Shown: piece after piece, positions 47,233-55,957 of the stretch
Layout of the letters: every line of letters begins with the position of its first letter
How positions within the stretch are numbered: the stretch's first letter is position 1
NCBI RefSeq assembly: GCF_900100955.1
Contig: NZ_FNCC01000007.1
Location: forward strand, 419,437 to 483,436
Length of the DNA: 64,000 nt
From: Lentzea fradiae
GTDB taxonomy: Bacteria; Actinomycetota; Actinomycetes; Mycobacteriales; Pseudonocardiaceae
Direction of reading: 5' to 3'
Position numbers and translations under genes: made by a program
The notes under the pieces: model-generated
The model's database searches: none
What the model was told of the DNA's origin: nothing
What the model saw: the letters and a program-made list of their open reading frames with translations, nothing else

Positions 47233-48053
47233 CCTGGCACGGCTAGTTCCCGGACAGGGTCCAGGGCCATCGGGTTGACGCGCATCGCCTCGTTGGCCGA
47301 AGCGATGCGCAGAGCGAGCGGTGTCATCAGTTCGACGAACCGCGACGTACCCGCGGTTCCCAGTTCCTCCCACGGGCCGAGAGCCGCGGCGTCGGTCGCG
47401 CGCTCCACCGCGGCGAGGTCGCCGGGCAGGTCCGAGACGGCCTCCCACTCCTGCTCGGTCCAACCACGCGCGGCGCGCATGTATGCCGGATCGAGGGAAT
47501 GTTCATGCGCGTAAAGCGCAAGCGCTTGGCACGGTCCCACTCCGTGGGCGACGAGAGCGGCCACGTGACCGTCGCCGCGGGCCTCGCGCAGGATCGTGCA
47601 GGCGTGCCACAACGCCAGGTGGGGTTCCTCCGGCCACGGCAACGCCCGGTTCGCGGCCGCCAGCGGACGCCCGGCCAGCGGTGCGGCCAGCGCGGCGGCG
47701 CGCGCCAGCGAGGCCGCCTCGGCGATCTCCGCCGTGCCGACGTCGCCCAGCAGCCGCCGCAACGCCCCGTCCACGCCCCGCAGCCGCGCCGCCAGGAACT
47801 CGGCGGGCGTCGCGACCGCCCACGCGTCCGGCAGGGCGCGCGCGACCATCCGCGGGGCGAAGTTGTAGAAGACGGCCGTCACCAGCTCCGGCGAGGCGGC
47901 CCCGAGCGGGGCGGCGCGCAGGCCGAAGTAGCCCATCCAGCCGCCCTTGCAGCCCAGCTCGTCGGTCGCCGCGCGGGACTCGGGCGTGAAGTACGTGACG
48001 TCGTGGTACGGCTCGAACCGCAACCACAGCTGTCTCGCGTCCACGCCCGACAC
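47220..48053 (-). CDS. SCO6745 family protein
   Basis: 277 residues from GTG 48053, where it begins VSGVDARQLWLRFEPYHDVT and continues YFTPESRAATDELGCKGGW, the recognisable start of the SCO6745 family (all-helical, Ala-rich, function unknown). Motifs include RAAPLGAASPELVTAVFYNF and VELMTPLALRIASANEAM. A 20-codon reading frame ends one base before this start, and the YbbN-like gene overlaps its 3' end by 13 bases. Confidence 0.75.
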   Translation of the reverse strand: MSGVDARQLWLRFEPYHDVTYFTPESRAATDELGCKGGWMGYFGLRAAPLGAASPELVTAVFYNFAPRMVARALPDAWAVATPAEFLAARLRGVDGALRRLLGDVGTAEIAEAASLARAAALAAPLAGRPLAAANRALPWPEEPHLALWHACTILREARGDGHVAALVAHGVGPCQALALYAHEHSLDPAYMRAARGWTEQEWEAVSDLPGDLAAVERATDAAALGPWEELGTAGTSRFVELMTPLALRIASANEAMRVNPMALDPVRELAVPGWNT

Positions 48054-48054
48054 G

Positions 48055-48117
48055 CTAACCCAGGCCGCGCCGCCGCACGTGCTCACTCACCGTGGAGGCG
48101 TAAGTGCGTTCGGCCAT
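48055..48117 (-). CDS. 20-residue leader ORF before the SCO6745-like gene
   Basis: Reads MAERTYASTVSEHVRRRGLG from ATG 48117 to TAG 48055, with GGGAGG 7 bases upstream, the best ribosome site in this block. The next gene's GTG follows its stop after one base, and that gene has no ribosome site of its own. It may be a leader peptide that couples translation, or a micro-protein. Too short to be recognised by homology. Confidence 0.45.
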   Translation of the reverse strand: MAERTYASTVSEHVRRRGLG

Positions 48118-48149
48118 CCGTGGCACCTCCCGGTGTGTTCGCGACGTGC

Positions 48150-48455
48150 TCACGGCGTGTCGGCGAGGTGCTCCTCGATCCGGTCCACCTTCGCCGTCAG
48201 CTGGCCGGTGTGCCCGGGACGGATGTCCGCCTTGAGCACCAGTGACACCCGCGGGGAGCTCTCCTGCAGGACCTCGGTGGCCTTCTTCACGACGGCCATC
48301 ACCTCGTCCCACTCCCCCTCGACCAGAGTGAACATGGCGTTCGTCTGGTTGGGCAGCCCGGACTCCCGCACGACCCTGACCGCTTTGGCGACGGCCTCGG
48401 CGACGCTCCCCGACGAGTCCGAACCGGACGGAGCGACGCTGAACGCGACAAGCAC
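48150..48455 (-). CDS. MTH1187/YkoF-type thiamine-binding protein
   Basis: 101 residues from GTG 48455 with GGAGG 5 bases upstream. Beta-alpha-beta-beta fold of the thiamine-BP family: VLVAFSVAPSGSDSSGSVAE, VRESGLPNQTNAMFTLVEGE, WDEVMAVVKKATEVL, PRVSLVLKADIRPG. Such proteins bind thiamine or hydroxymethylpyrimidine in the cytoplasm; role otherwise unclear. Divergent from the MarR gene 51 bases away. Confidence 0.82.
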   Translation of the reverse strand: MLVAFSVAPSGSDSSGSVAEAVAKAVRVVRESGLPNQTNAMFTLVEGEWDEVMAVVKKATEVLQESSPRVSLVLKADIRPGHTGQLTAKVDRIEEHLADTP

Positions 48456-48506
48456 ACGTGCCTCCTCGTGATCCAACAGTGGTACTGACTGGTAGCTTCG
48501 GGTCCC

Positions 48507-49004
48507 ATGACACCGCTGCCGTTCGATCCGATCGCCCGCGCGGCCGAGCTGTGGGACGACCGGGTGGGTTCCTCCACGGCGATGGCCGCCGTCACGAGCG
48601 TCATGCGTGTCCAGCAAATCATCCAGTCAGCGGTGGACGCGGCACTCAAGCCGCACGGTCTCACGTTCGCGCGCTACGAGGCGTTGGTGCTGCTGTACTT
48701 CTCCCGCAAGGGAGCGCTGCCGATGCGCGTCATGGGCGAGCGCCTGCAGCTGCACCCCACGAGCGTGACCAACATCGTCGACCGGCTGGAGACCGACGGC
48801 CTGGTCCGCCGCACGCCGCACCCGACCGACCGCCGCACGACGCTCGTCGAGATCACCGAAGCCGGTCTGCAGCGCCGTGAGAGCGCGACCGCGGCGGTGG
48901 TGGAGGTCAACCTCGGCCTGAAGGGCCTGACCGACCGGCAGACCGAGCAGCTCACCGACCTGCTCGCGAAGGTCCGCAGGGCCAGCGGCGACTTCGAGGA
49001 CTGA
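48507..49004 (+). CDS. MarR family transcriptional regulator
   Basis: 165 residues from ATG 48507; TAGCTT lies 8 bases upstream, so possibly leaderless. Winged helix with ALPMRVMGERLQLHPTSVTN, IVDRLETDGLVRR and the wing PTDRRTTLVEITEAG. It shares a 51-base divergent promoter region with the thiamine-binding protein gene and probably controls it or itself. Followed by the first copy of the 161-bp repeat. Confidence 0.9.
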   Translation: MTPLPFDPIARAAELWDDRVGSSTAMAAVTSVMRVQQIIQSAVDAALKPHGLTFARYEALVLLYFSRKGALPMRVMGERLQLHPTSVTNIVDRLETDGLVRRTPHPTDRRTTLVEITEAGLQRRESATAAVVEVNLGLKGLTDRQTEQLTDLLAKVRRASGDFED

Positions 49005-49045
49005 ACGCCACACCGGACGTTCCTCCGGCCGTTCTCCCTCTCCCA

Positions 49046-49206
49046 CCCGCCCGTGTGTCACCCCGTCCAGCGCTCCCCACCTCCCCAGCGTGACGTGCTT
49101 TAGTACGCGGGGCCCCCGCGTACTAACTACGCGAACGAAAGGGCCCCGCGTACAACAGGGGAAACACGAAAGAGAGTCGCGAGCGGGGCGGGTTGTTGCG
49201 GACAGC
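49046..49206. repeat. 161-bp dispersed repeat, copy A
   Basis: Aligns end to end with no net length change to 58232-58392; identity by eye is about three quarters, highest in GGGAAACACGAAAGAGAG and the flanking GTCGCGAGCG. It contains a 27-bp palindrome at 49100-49126 (left arm TTAGTACGCGGGG). A second palindrome, intact in copy B, has lost its left arm here (49135-49151). No coding frame is shared by the two copies. Confidence 0.8.
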
Positions 49207-49282
49207 GCTGCTGGACGTGTGCACCCGTTCCGGCCCCGAAAACCGTTTGGGTGGGGAGGCCGGTGTGTGGCCTCATGGGGCC

Positions 49283-50338
49283 ATGCAGGAACGCCCGGAC
49301 CGTTCGATCGTCGCCCTGGTCAGCACGCCCAGCGGGTTCGCGGGCCGCACCGCGCCGATTCCGGTCGGCACGCCGTCGTGGAACCACGTGGAGCCGGTCA
49401 ACACCGTCCTCCGGGAGCTGCTCGGCGTCGAGACGAGCGTGCTGCGGCTGGTCTCGGTGGAGGGCGGCGTGGCCCCGAACGGCGGGGTGGTCACCTACCA
49501 CGTCGAGGCGCACGGCGAACCGGACCGCACCCACCTGCACCCCGCCGACGAGCCGGCCCCCGACGCCGAGCACCGGCTGCCCTGGGCACGTCCTGGCGGC
49601 CCGGCCGAGCTGGTCGCCTGGGCGGACGCGGTCGTCACCCGCACCGGCCCGGCCGTGCAGGTGCGGACGTGGAACCTGTCGAGCGTGCACCGGCTGCCCA
49701 CCGCGGACGGCCCGGTGTGGCTGAAGGCCGTGCCGCCGTTCTTCGCCGACGAGGGCGCGGTGATCAAGACCGTCGCCGCGCACGATCCGACGCTGGTCCC
49801 CGAGGTGCTCGCGAGCGGGCCGGGCAAGGTCCTGCTGAGCCAGGCGGACGGCGACAACTGCTGGAACCTGACGCCGGAGCTGGTCGAGCTGGTCGTGCCG
49901 CGCTGGGTGGCCGTGCAGCACGCGCTCGCCGGTCCGGCGCAGCTGCCGCCGTCCGCCGTGCCGATGCCGTCGTTCGGGCTGCCGGACACGCTGGTGCACG
50001 GCGACTTCCACCCCGGCAACTGGCGCAGCAGCGGCGTGGTCATCGACTGGTCCGACGCCGTGTGGGGGCATCCCGCGCTCGACGTCTGCCGCCTGATGGA
50101 GTTCGCGGGGGACCTGACCGGGGTGATCACCCGCGTGTGGGCGGAGGCGTGGCTTTCGCACCGCCCGGACAGCCGCCCGTACGAGGCGCTGGAGGTGGCC
50201 CACCGCGCGTCCCGGCTGCACAACGCGGTGCGCTACCAGGAGTTCCTCGACAACATCGAGGAGTCCGAACGGATCTACCACCGCGGCGACCCGGAGACGG
50301 AGCTCCGGGCGGTGCGCCGGCTCGTGGGAAGCGCCTGA
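49283..50338 (+). CDS. Phosphotransferase enzyme family (APH-like) protein
   Basis: 351 residues from ATG 49283. The C-terminal half has the aminoglycoside-phosphotransferase/choline-kinase catalytic loop LVHGDFHPGNWRSSG (about 240) and metal site VIDWSDAVWGHPALDVCRL. The N-terminal half (VNTVLRELLGVETSVLRLVS) lacks a clear P-loop-like substrate signature, so the acceptor is unknown; resistance should not be assumed. Preceded by repeat copy A. Confidence 0.8.
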   Translation: MQERPDRSIVALVSTPSGFAGRTAPIPVGTPSWNHVEPVNTVLRELLGVETSVLRLVSVEGGVAPNGGVVTYHVEAHGEPDRTHLHPADEPAPDAEHRLPWARPGGPAELVAWADAVVTRTGPAVQVRTWNLSSVHRLPTADGPVWLKAVPPFFADEGAVIKTVAAHDPTLVPEVLASGPGKVLLSQADGDNCWNLTPELVELVVPRWVAVQHALAGPAQLPPSAVPMPSFGLPDTLVHGDFHPGNWRSSGVVIDWSDAVWGHPALDVCRLMEFAGDLTGVITRVWAEAWLSHRPDSRPYEALEVAHRASRLHNAVRYQEFLDNIEESERIYHRGDPETELRAVRRLVGSA

Positions 50339-50368
50339 CGCCGCGCCGTCATCCGGCGTGGCGGAGGC

Positions 50369-50704
50369 TCAGACCTGTTCGGCGGCAGGCTCGTCGAGGC
50401 GGCCGGTCTTCGCGGCCCAGCGCTCGAAGATCACCGTGCCGAACGGCGGGATGCTCGACAGCAGGCCCAGGACGAGCGTGCGGACGTCCCACTTCAGCGG
50501 GTCCTTCGTCATCAGCGTCACGAGGATGAACGCGACGAAGACGAAGCCGTGGAGCGGACCGAAGATCTTGACGCCGATCTCGTTCTGCACGACGACGTAC
50601 TTGAAGAACATCCCGAGCAGCAGGCCCGCCCACGAGATCGCCTCGGCGAGGGCCAGGATGCGGAACCGTCCAACCGCAGTGGAGAACGTCATGGTGCTCA
50701 TCAT
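50369..50704 (-). CDS. DUF3817 membrane protein
   Basis: 111 residues from ATG 50704 (ATG 50701 and 50692 are alternatives). Three hydrophobic segments (ILALAEAISWAGLLLGMFFK; FGPLHGFVFVAFILVTLM; TLVLGLLSSIPPFGTVIFE) with the HGFVFVAF motif and a charged tail, the usual DUF3817 layout (about 100 residues). Function unknown; similar domains are fused to some transporters. 37 bases behind the ABC exporter genes on the same strand. Confidence 0.82.
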   Translation of the reverse strand: MMSTMTFSTAVGRFRILALAEAISWAGLLLGMFFKYVVVQNEIGVKIFGPLHGFVFVAFILVTLMTKDPLKWDVRTLVLGLLSSIPPFGTVIFERWAAKTGRLDEPAAEQV

Positions 50705-50741
50705 GAACCGTGACTGGGAGCACAAGGGGTCCGGGGGTGTC

Positions 50742-51785
50742 CTATTCCTCCCATTTGAAGACGCGGGAGGCCAGGAACGCCACGACCAGCGTGAACCCGA
50801 CCAGGACCGCCGACGGCAGCAGCAGCGCCTCGACCCCCTTGCCGCGCACGAGCACGTCGAGCATGCCGTCGTTCATGTGCCGCAACGGGAAGGCGTTCGA
50901 CACCGCCCGCAGCCACGCGGGCGCCTGGTCGACCGGGAAGAACGTCCCCGACAGGAACGCCATCGGCAGCACGAGGATGTTCGCCGCCGCCGAGGCCGCC
51001 TCCTCGGTCTTGGTGAACGCGCCGACCAGCATCCCGAGCGAGAAGAACGCGGTGGTTCCCAGCAGCAGCAACGGAATCGCCAGCCACCAGGACCCCGACA
51101 GCTTCAGCCCGAACACCGGCAGCAACGCGACGCCGATGAAGATGGCGCCCTGCACCAGTGCGACGCCCGTGCTCACCAGCAGCCGTGACGACAGCACGGA
51201 GGTCGCGGAGACAGGTGCGAGCCGGATGCGCCGCAGCACCTGCTTGCGCCGCCACGACACGAGCGTGAGCGCAGCACCGAACACCGCCGACACCGCCACG
51301 CCCCACGACAGGATGCCGGGCGTCAGGTACTGGATCGGCGCCAGTGAGGCGTCCTCGACCTTCTCCGCGGCGAACGTGTAGGTGGGCGGCTGCCCGGTCG
51401 CGGCGAGGTTCGCCTTGTCCACGAAGCCGTTCACGATCCCGAGCACCGTCGCCGACTCGACCTGGTCGCTTTGCGCGTACCGCACGTCGACCCGTTGCCC
51501 GCGCACGATGAGCGCCGCGGGCAGGTCGCCGTCCTTGACCTTCGCGACGGCGGCGTCCTCGTCGTCGAAGGACTCGAACTCCAGCGCGCCGCTGTCGCGC
51601 AACGCCGACACGACCGGCCCGTCGCCGACGAGCGCGATCTTGGTCTTCTCCCCGCCCGCGTCGCGCAGCAGCAGACCGAAGATCACCAGGAACAGCAACG
51701 GGAACACGAAGGTGAAGAACAGCGACGCCTTGTCACGGACGAAGCCCTTGAACATGGCGAGCGAGAGCGTCCTGAACGCGGTCAT
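50742..51785 (-). CDS. ABC-2 type exporter permease
   Basis: 347 residues from ATG 51785. One N-terminal helix (ASLFFTFVFPLLFLVIFGLL), an external loop of about 150 residues (ALVGDGPVVSALRDSG), then five helices ending LLPSAVLVGFTLVVAFLA, the ABC-2/YhgE-like layout, with the FLSGTFFPVDQAPAWLRAVS signature. Start overlaps the ATPase stop (ATGA). Probably exports a lipid or drug-like compound. Confidence 0.9.
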   Translation of the reverse strand: MTAFRTLSLAMFKGFVRDKASLFFTFVFPLLFLVIFGLLLRDAGGEKTKIALVGDGPVVSALRDSGALEFESFDDEDAAVAKVKDGDLPAALIVRGQRVDVRYAQSDQVESATVLGIVNGFVDKANLAATGQPPTYTFAAEKVEDASLAPIQYLTPGILSWGVAVSAVFGAALTLVSWRRKQVLRRIRLAPVSATSVLSSRLLVSTGVALVQGAIFIGVALLPVFGLKLSGSWWLAIPLLLLGTTAFFSLGMLVGAFTKTEEAASAAANILVLPMAFLSGTFFPVDQAPAWLRAVSNAFPLRHMNDGMLDVLVRGKGVEALLLPSAVLVGFTLVVAFLASRVFKWEE

Positions 51786-52690
51786 GCCCGGTACTCCCGT
51801 CCGGTGAGGCCGAGGAACACGTCCTCGAGGGTGGCCGTGCGCACCTGCAACCCGTCCAGCGCACCGCGTTCGGCGAGCGCGGACAGCACGGGTGCGGGGC
51901 GGCGCGTGGACATCGTCAGCGAGACCTCGTCCTCGCGGGCCTCGTCGACACCGTCGATCGCCTCCGCCTCCACCGCGGACAGCAGGCCCTTCTGCAGCGT
52001 CACGTGGGTCGGCGCGTCGAGACCGCGCACCAGCACGGCGGGCGGGTCGAGCGCGAGGACCCGGCCGCGGTCCATGATGGCCACGCGGTCGCAGAGGATC
52101 TCGGCCTCGTCGAGGTAGTGCGTGGTGTAGACGATGGTCTTGCCGCGTTCCTGGATGGCGCGCAGCACGTCCCACAGGTTGCGCCGCGCCTGCGGGTCGA
52201 GCGCGGCCGTCGGTTCGTCGAGGAACACGATGTCCGGGTCGTGCACCAGCGCGCACGCGATCGAGAGGCGCTGGCGCTGGCCGCCGGAGAGCTTGTTCTC
52301 CTGCACGTCCGCCTTGTCCGCGAGGCCGACGAGCTCCAGCATCTCCTCGGCCGTCCCGTGGCTCACGCCGTAGAGCGAACCGAACGCGCGCAACTGTTCC
52401 TTGGCGGTCAGCCGTTCGAAGAACGACGACGCTTGCAGCTGGACACCGATGCGCGGCAACAGCTTCACGTTGCGCGGCCACGGGCTCTCGCCGAGCAGCC
52501 GCACCTCACCGCTGTCGGGCTCGCGCAAGCCTTCGACGATCTCCAGCGTCGTGGTCTTGCCGGCGCCGTTCGGCCCCAGGATGCCGAAGAACTCGCCCCT
52601 CGCCACGGTGAACGAGACGCCGTCGACCGCTTTCAGCTCGCCGTAACTCTTGCGGACGTCCCTCACCAGGACCGCCGGTTCCTCCGTCAT
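51782..52690 (-). CDS. ABC exporter ATP-binding protein (DrrA-like)
   Basis: 302 residues from ATG 52690; TACCGT lies 6 bases upstream and no Shine-Dalgarno is seen. Walker A GILGPNGAGKTTTLEIV, signature NKLSGGQRQRLSIACAL, Walker B IVFLDEPTAALDPQARR, switch His in YTTHYLDEAE, and a C-terminal regulatory domain typical of drug/antibiotic exporters. Forms one exporter with the coupled permease. Confidence 0.93.
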   Translation of the reverse strand: MTEEPAVLVRDVRKSYGELKAVDGVSFTVARGEFFGILGPNGAGKTTTLEIVEGLREPDSGEVRLLGESPWPRNVKLLPRIGVQLQASSFFERLTAKEQLRAFGSLYGVSHGTAEEMLELVGLADKADVQENKLSGGQRQRLSIACALVHDPDIVFLDEPTAALDPQARRNLWDVLRAIQERGKTIVYTTHYLDEAEILCDRVAIMDRGRVLALDPPAVLVRGLDAPTHVTLQKGLLSAVEAEAIDGVDEAREDEVSLTMSTRRPAPVLSALAERGALDGLQVRTATLEDVFLGLTGREYRA

Positions 52691-52766
52691 GCGAGGACGG
52701 TAGGTCGGCGTCACGCGGTGCGTGGGGCGGAAAGACGAAAGTCGTCGCGAACTCGGGACGAACGGG

Positions 52767-53603
52767 TCAGCCGCCCGCGGCCAGAAGTGGACCGGCGGTG
52801 CGTCCTTCGGTGAGCCGGCCGAGCGCCGCGGTGAACTGCTCGAACCGCGCCCGCGGCACGGCCGCGCGCACCTCGCCGAGCATCTGCCAGAGGTAGCGGT
52901 GCTCGTAGGTCTCGACGACCGGCGCCGCCGGGGCCTCACCGACGTCGTGCCGCACGTCGGCGGCGAACAGCAACGCGACCGCCGCGGCGCGCAGGCACGC
53001 CGTCGCGAGCGTCACGCAGTCCTCGACCAGCGTGCGGTCGTCCTCGGCGCGCACGACGCCGTTGACGGCGAACCGGACGGCCTGCATCAGCGCGAAGTAC
53101 AGGCGCTGGCCCAGCACGGTCCGGTCGTGCGACGCGCAGCCGTTGGCGGGCCCCGGGGTCAGCACGGTCATGCCGACCTGGGGGCGGCGCAGCACGTGGT
53201 CGAAGAGCGCGGTCGGCGCCCAGAGCAACGTCCGCCAGGCGTCCTCGCCGATCGAGGTGCCCGCCCTGGCCGCGTCCTCCTGCACGTCGAGGTAGGCGAT
53301 CAGGACGCTGGACAGGAACACACCGCCGCGGTCACCGCCGACCCGCACGACACCGAAGCGGTCGTCGTCCGCGTCCTGGACGCCGTAGCCGGGCTTCCAC
53401 TCGATGACGTCACCGCAGGACAGCACGACCCGCGCCAGGCGCTGGTGCACGGACGACGCCGACAGCACCGTGTCGTCCAACCCCATCTGGACGAGCACGG
53501 ACGCGGCGTGCTGGAGCGACTCCCGCCGTTGCGGCACGAGATCGGGGTGCAGCAGCCGGAAAGGTTCCACGTCGCCCCCTAGTCGTCCGTTGGTTGCGCC
53601 CAC
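52767..53603 (-). CDS. Conserved protein of unknown function
   Basis: 278 residues from GTG 53603, chosen because AGGAGG is 5 bases upstream. Begins VGATNGRLGGDVEPFRLLHP; mixed alpha/beta with a central RVGGDRGGVFLSSVLIAYLD and a C-terminal helical part (TLATACLRAAAVALLFAADV). No signal peptide, membrane helix or known catalytic motif. It lies next to, and on the same strand as, the STAND/LuxR regulator (79 bases). I do not recognise the family. Confidence 0.6.
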   Translation of the reverse strand: MGATNGRLGGDVEPFRLLHPDLVPQRRESLQHAASVLVQMGLDDTVLSASSVHQRLARVVLSCGDVIEWKPGYGVQDADDDRFGVVRVGGDRGGVFLSSVLIAYLDVQEDAARAGTSIGEDAWRTLLWAPTALFDHVLRRPQVGMTVLTPGPANGCASHDRTVLGQRLYFALMQAVRFAVNGVVRAEDDRTLVEDCVTLATACLRAAAVALLFAADVRHDVGEAPAAPVVETYEHRYLWQMLGEVRAAVPRARFEQFTAALGRLTEGRTAGPLLAAGG

Positions 53604-53682
53604 AATGACCTCCTCACGACAGGAAGTCATCCGGATAAGGCGGACGTTACGTCTCAGTTGGCGCGCGTCTCAGCCGGTGTCG

Positions 53683-55929
53683 TCAGTTCGACTGGGCCCA
53701 GGCGACGAGCTGGGCGCGGGACGACAGGTTCAGCGCCGTGCGCACGTTGTGCACGTGCGACTCCACTGTGCGATGGGAGATCCCGAGCGTAGCGGCCACT
53801 TGCGCGTTCGTCATCCCCCGTGCGACCAGTTCGACGACGACGCGTTGCCGGTCGCTCAGCACCGCCTCCCGCACGATCTCCTTGTCCAGCGCGGTCTCCA
53901 GGGCATGCGTCACGTCCATGGCCCTGCCCCCGTTGAGCGCCCTGGTGAAGGCCGCCCGCGTCAGGCTCTCCGCCGCGAGGTCCAGCGCGGCGGTGGTCCT
54001 GCGCTGCCACCACGTCTCGGACGGCACGACCCAGTTCATCCGCATCTGGCGGCAGGCCGCGAGCAGCCGCACGCCGAGCTCGTAACGGCCGGACAGCACC
54101 GCCACCACCGCGCGGCCCTCGATCGACTCCAGCACCGCACGCGGGTCGGTCGACGACAGCTGCGCGCTCTCGGCGAACCGGGCTCCCGCCGTCGCCAGGT
54201 CCCCGCGCTCCAGCGCGATGCAGCCCGCCGTGTGCACCGCGATGGCCACGACGTCCGGCCGTGCGTGCACCTTCAGCACCGGCAGCGCGTCCTCGATCAG
54301 GTCGCCCGCGGCGCTGACCTCGCCCTGTTCGAGCAGCCACCAGCTGAGGTTCTGGCTCGACACCGCGACGCTCACGTCGTTGCCGTTGCGCTTGCCGTGC
54401 TCGATCGACCGCCGCAACGCCCACGCCGTGTTCCGCACGTCGCCGGAGCTGTCGTAAGCGGTGGCCAGGGTGCGGTAGAGCCGGCACATGATCGACTGCT
54501 GGCCGTTGTCCTCCGCCGCCGAGATGGCCTCCAGCGCGAACTTCACCGCCTCGTCGTGCCGTTCTTCGTGCACGGCCAGCAGCGACGCGTACTCCAGCGC
54601 TAGGGTCCGGTGCCGTGCGTTGGCCGCCGCCTGGCCCAGCACCTGCATCAGCACGGCACCGGCCTCGGCGAAGTAGCCGCGGTCGAAGCAGACCCGCAGC
54701 ATCATCGTGGCGAGCAGCAGCCGCCGTTCGTCGTCCGGCTCCAGCAGGCGTTCGAACGCGTAGGCCGCGTTGTCGTACTCGTCGTGCTGCGCCCGCACCT
54801 GCTCCGGTTCGAGGATCGACGACGTGACACCGGGTTCGCCCTTCCCGCACAGCCAGGCGACGATCCGTTCCGCCGTCACCACGTGCTCGCCGTGCTCCTC
54901 CAGCCGTTCACGGGCGAAGAGCCGGATGGACTCCAGCATCCGGAACCGGCCGTCGTTCTCCCGCACCACCAACGACTTCGCCTGCAACGCGAGCAGCGGC
55001 TCGGCCACCGGGCCGCCGTGCACGACCTCGGCGATCTCCAGCCCGAACCCGCCCGGCAGCAGCGCGAGCCTGCGGAACAGCCGCTGCTCCCGCGGCGTCA
55101 GCAGGTCGTGGCTCCACGAGATCGCCTCCCGCAGGCTGCGGTGCCTGGTCTGCTCGCCGGAGTCGCTCAGCAGGTCCAGCCGGTGGTCGAGGCGGTGCAC
55201 CAGCTCGCCCGGCGGCACCGAGCGGGAGAGCCTCGCCGCCAGCTCCACCGCGAGCGGCACCCCGTCGAGCCGCGCGCAGATCGCCGCGACGGCCTCCTGG
55301 TCGTCCTGGCTCCCCGCGCGTTCGACGAACAGCCGGACCGCGTCGCCCGCCATGCCGTGCAACGGGTAGACGACCTCGTCGGGGGCGCACAGGGCCTCCC
55401 GGCTCGTCGCGAGCACCTGCACCTGCGGGCACCCGGCCAGCAGCGCCCCGACGACGGCGCAGCACTCCTCGACCACGTGCTCGCAGTTGTCGACGAGCAG
55501 CAGCACGCGGCGGTGGGCCAGCTCGCGCAGCACGGTCGTCAGCAACGCGACCCCGGCGCGCTGGTACACCCCGAGCGCCTCCGCGAAAGCCTGCACGACG
55601 TGGTCCGGCCGGGTCAGCTTGCCGAGCTCGACCGTGCGCACCTCGACCCGGCGGACGCGTTTCGCCGCCTCCACCGCGAGCCGCGTCTTGCCGACCCCGG
55701 CCGAGCCGACGACCGTGACGAGCCTGTGCCGGCGCAACGACGAAAGCAGGTCCGCGAGCTCGTCCTCCCTGCCGACGAACGCGTCGTCGTGCACGGGCAG
55801 GTCGGCGACCACAGTGGACGCAGTGGCGGAACGGCGGCGGTAGGCGCGTTGACGGCAGGCGTTCGAGCAGTACCGCGCCCGCGACGGCATGGGCGCGAAG
55901 TCCTTGCCACAGCTCGCGCAGATCCCCAT
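53683..55929 (-). CDS. Zinc-finger / STAND ATPase / LuxR transcriptional regulator
   Basis: 748 residues from ATG 55929; TACGCT 6 bases upstream suggests a leaderless mRNA. N-terminus: Cys4, Cys7, Cys21 and Cys25 (ICASCGKDF and RYCSNACRQRAYR) form a compact zinc finger. Then a STAND/NB-ARC ATPase (P-loop VVGSAGVGKTRLA at 75-82; VLLLVDNCEHVVEECC; GVPLAVELAARLS), a TPR-like middle (about 400-640) and a C-terminal LuxR HTH (LSDRQRVVVELVARGMTNAQ, LGISHRTVESHVHNVR). It should be a ligand- or ATP-gated activator; the target is not evident. Neighbour of the GH92 gene on the same strand. Confidence 0.88.
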   Translation of the reverse strand: MGICASCGKDFAPMPSRARYCSNACRQRAYRRRSATASTVVADLPVHDDAFVGREDELADLLSSLRRHRLVTVVGSAGVGKTRLAVEAAKRVRRVEVRTVELGKLTRPDHVVQAFAEALGVYQRAGVALLTTVLRELAHRRVLLLVDNCEHVVEECCAVVGALLAGCPQVQVLATSREALCAPDEVVYPLHGMAGDAVRLFVERAGSQDDQEAVAAICARLDGVPLAVELAARLSRSVPPGELVHRLDHRLDLLSDSGEQTRHRSLREAISWSHDLLTPREQRLFRRLALLPGGFGLEIAEVVHGGPVAEPLLALQAKSLVVRENDGRFRMLESIRLFARERLEEHGEHVVTAERIVAWLCGKGEPGVTSSILEPEQVRAQHDEYDNAAYAFERLLEPDDERRLLLATMMLRVCFDRGYFAEAGAVLMQVLGQAAANARHRTLALEYASLLAVHEERHDEAVKFALEAISAAEDNGQQSIMCRLYRTLATAYDSSGDVRNTAWALRRSIEHGKRNGNDVSVAVSSQNLSWWLLEQGEVSAAGDLIEDALPVLKVHARPDVVAIAVHTAGCIALERGDLATAGARFAESAQLSSTDPRAVLESIEGRAVVAVLSGRYELGVRLLAACRQMRMNWVVPSETWWQRRTTAALDLAAESLTRAAFTRALNGGRAMDVTHALETALDKEIVREAVLSDRQRVVVELVARGMTNAQVAATLGISHRTVESHVHNVRTALNLSSRAQLVAWAQSN

Positions 55930-55957
55930 CGCACGAGCGTACGATGACCGGCCCGTC

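Noticed and set aside
49283..50338. Antibiotic resistance by the APH-like protein
   Set aside because: Only the general phosphotransferase catalytic loop is visible; acceptor-specific features are absent.
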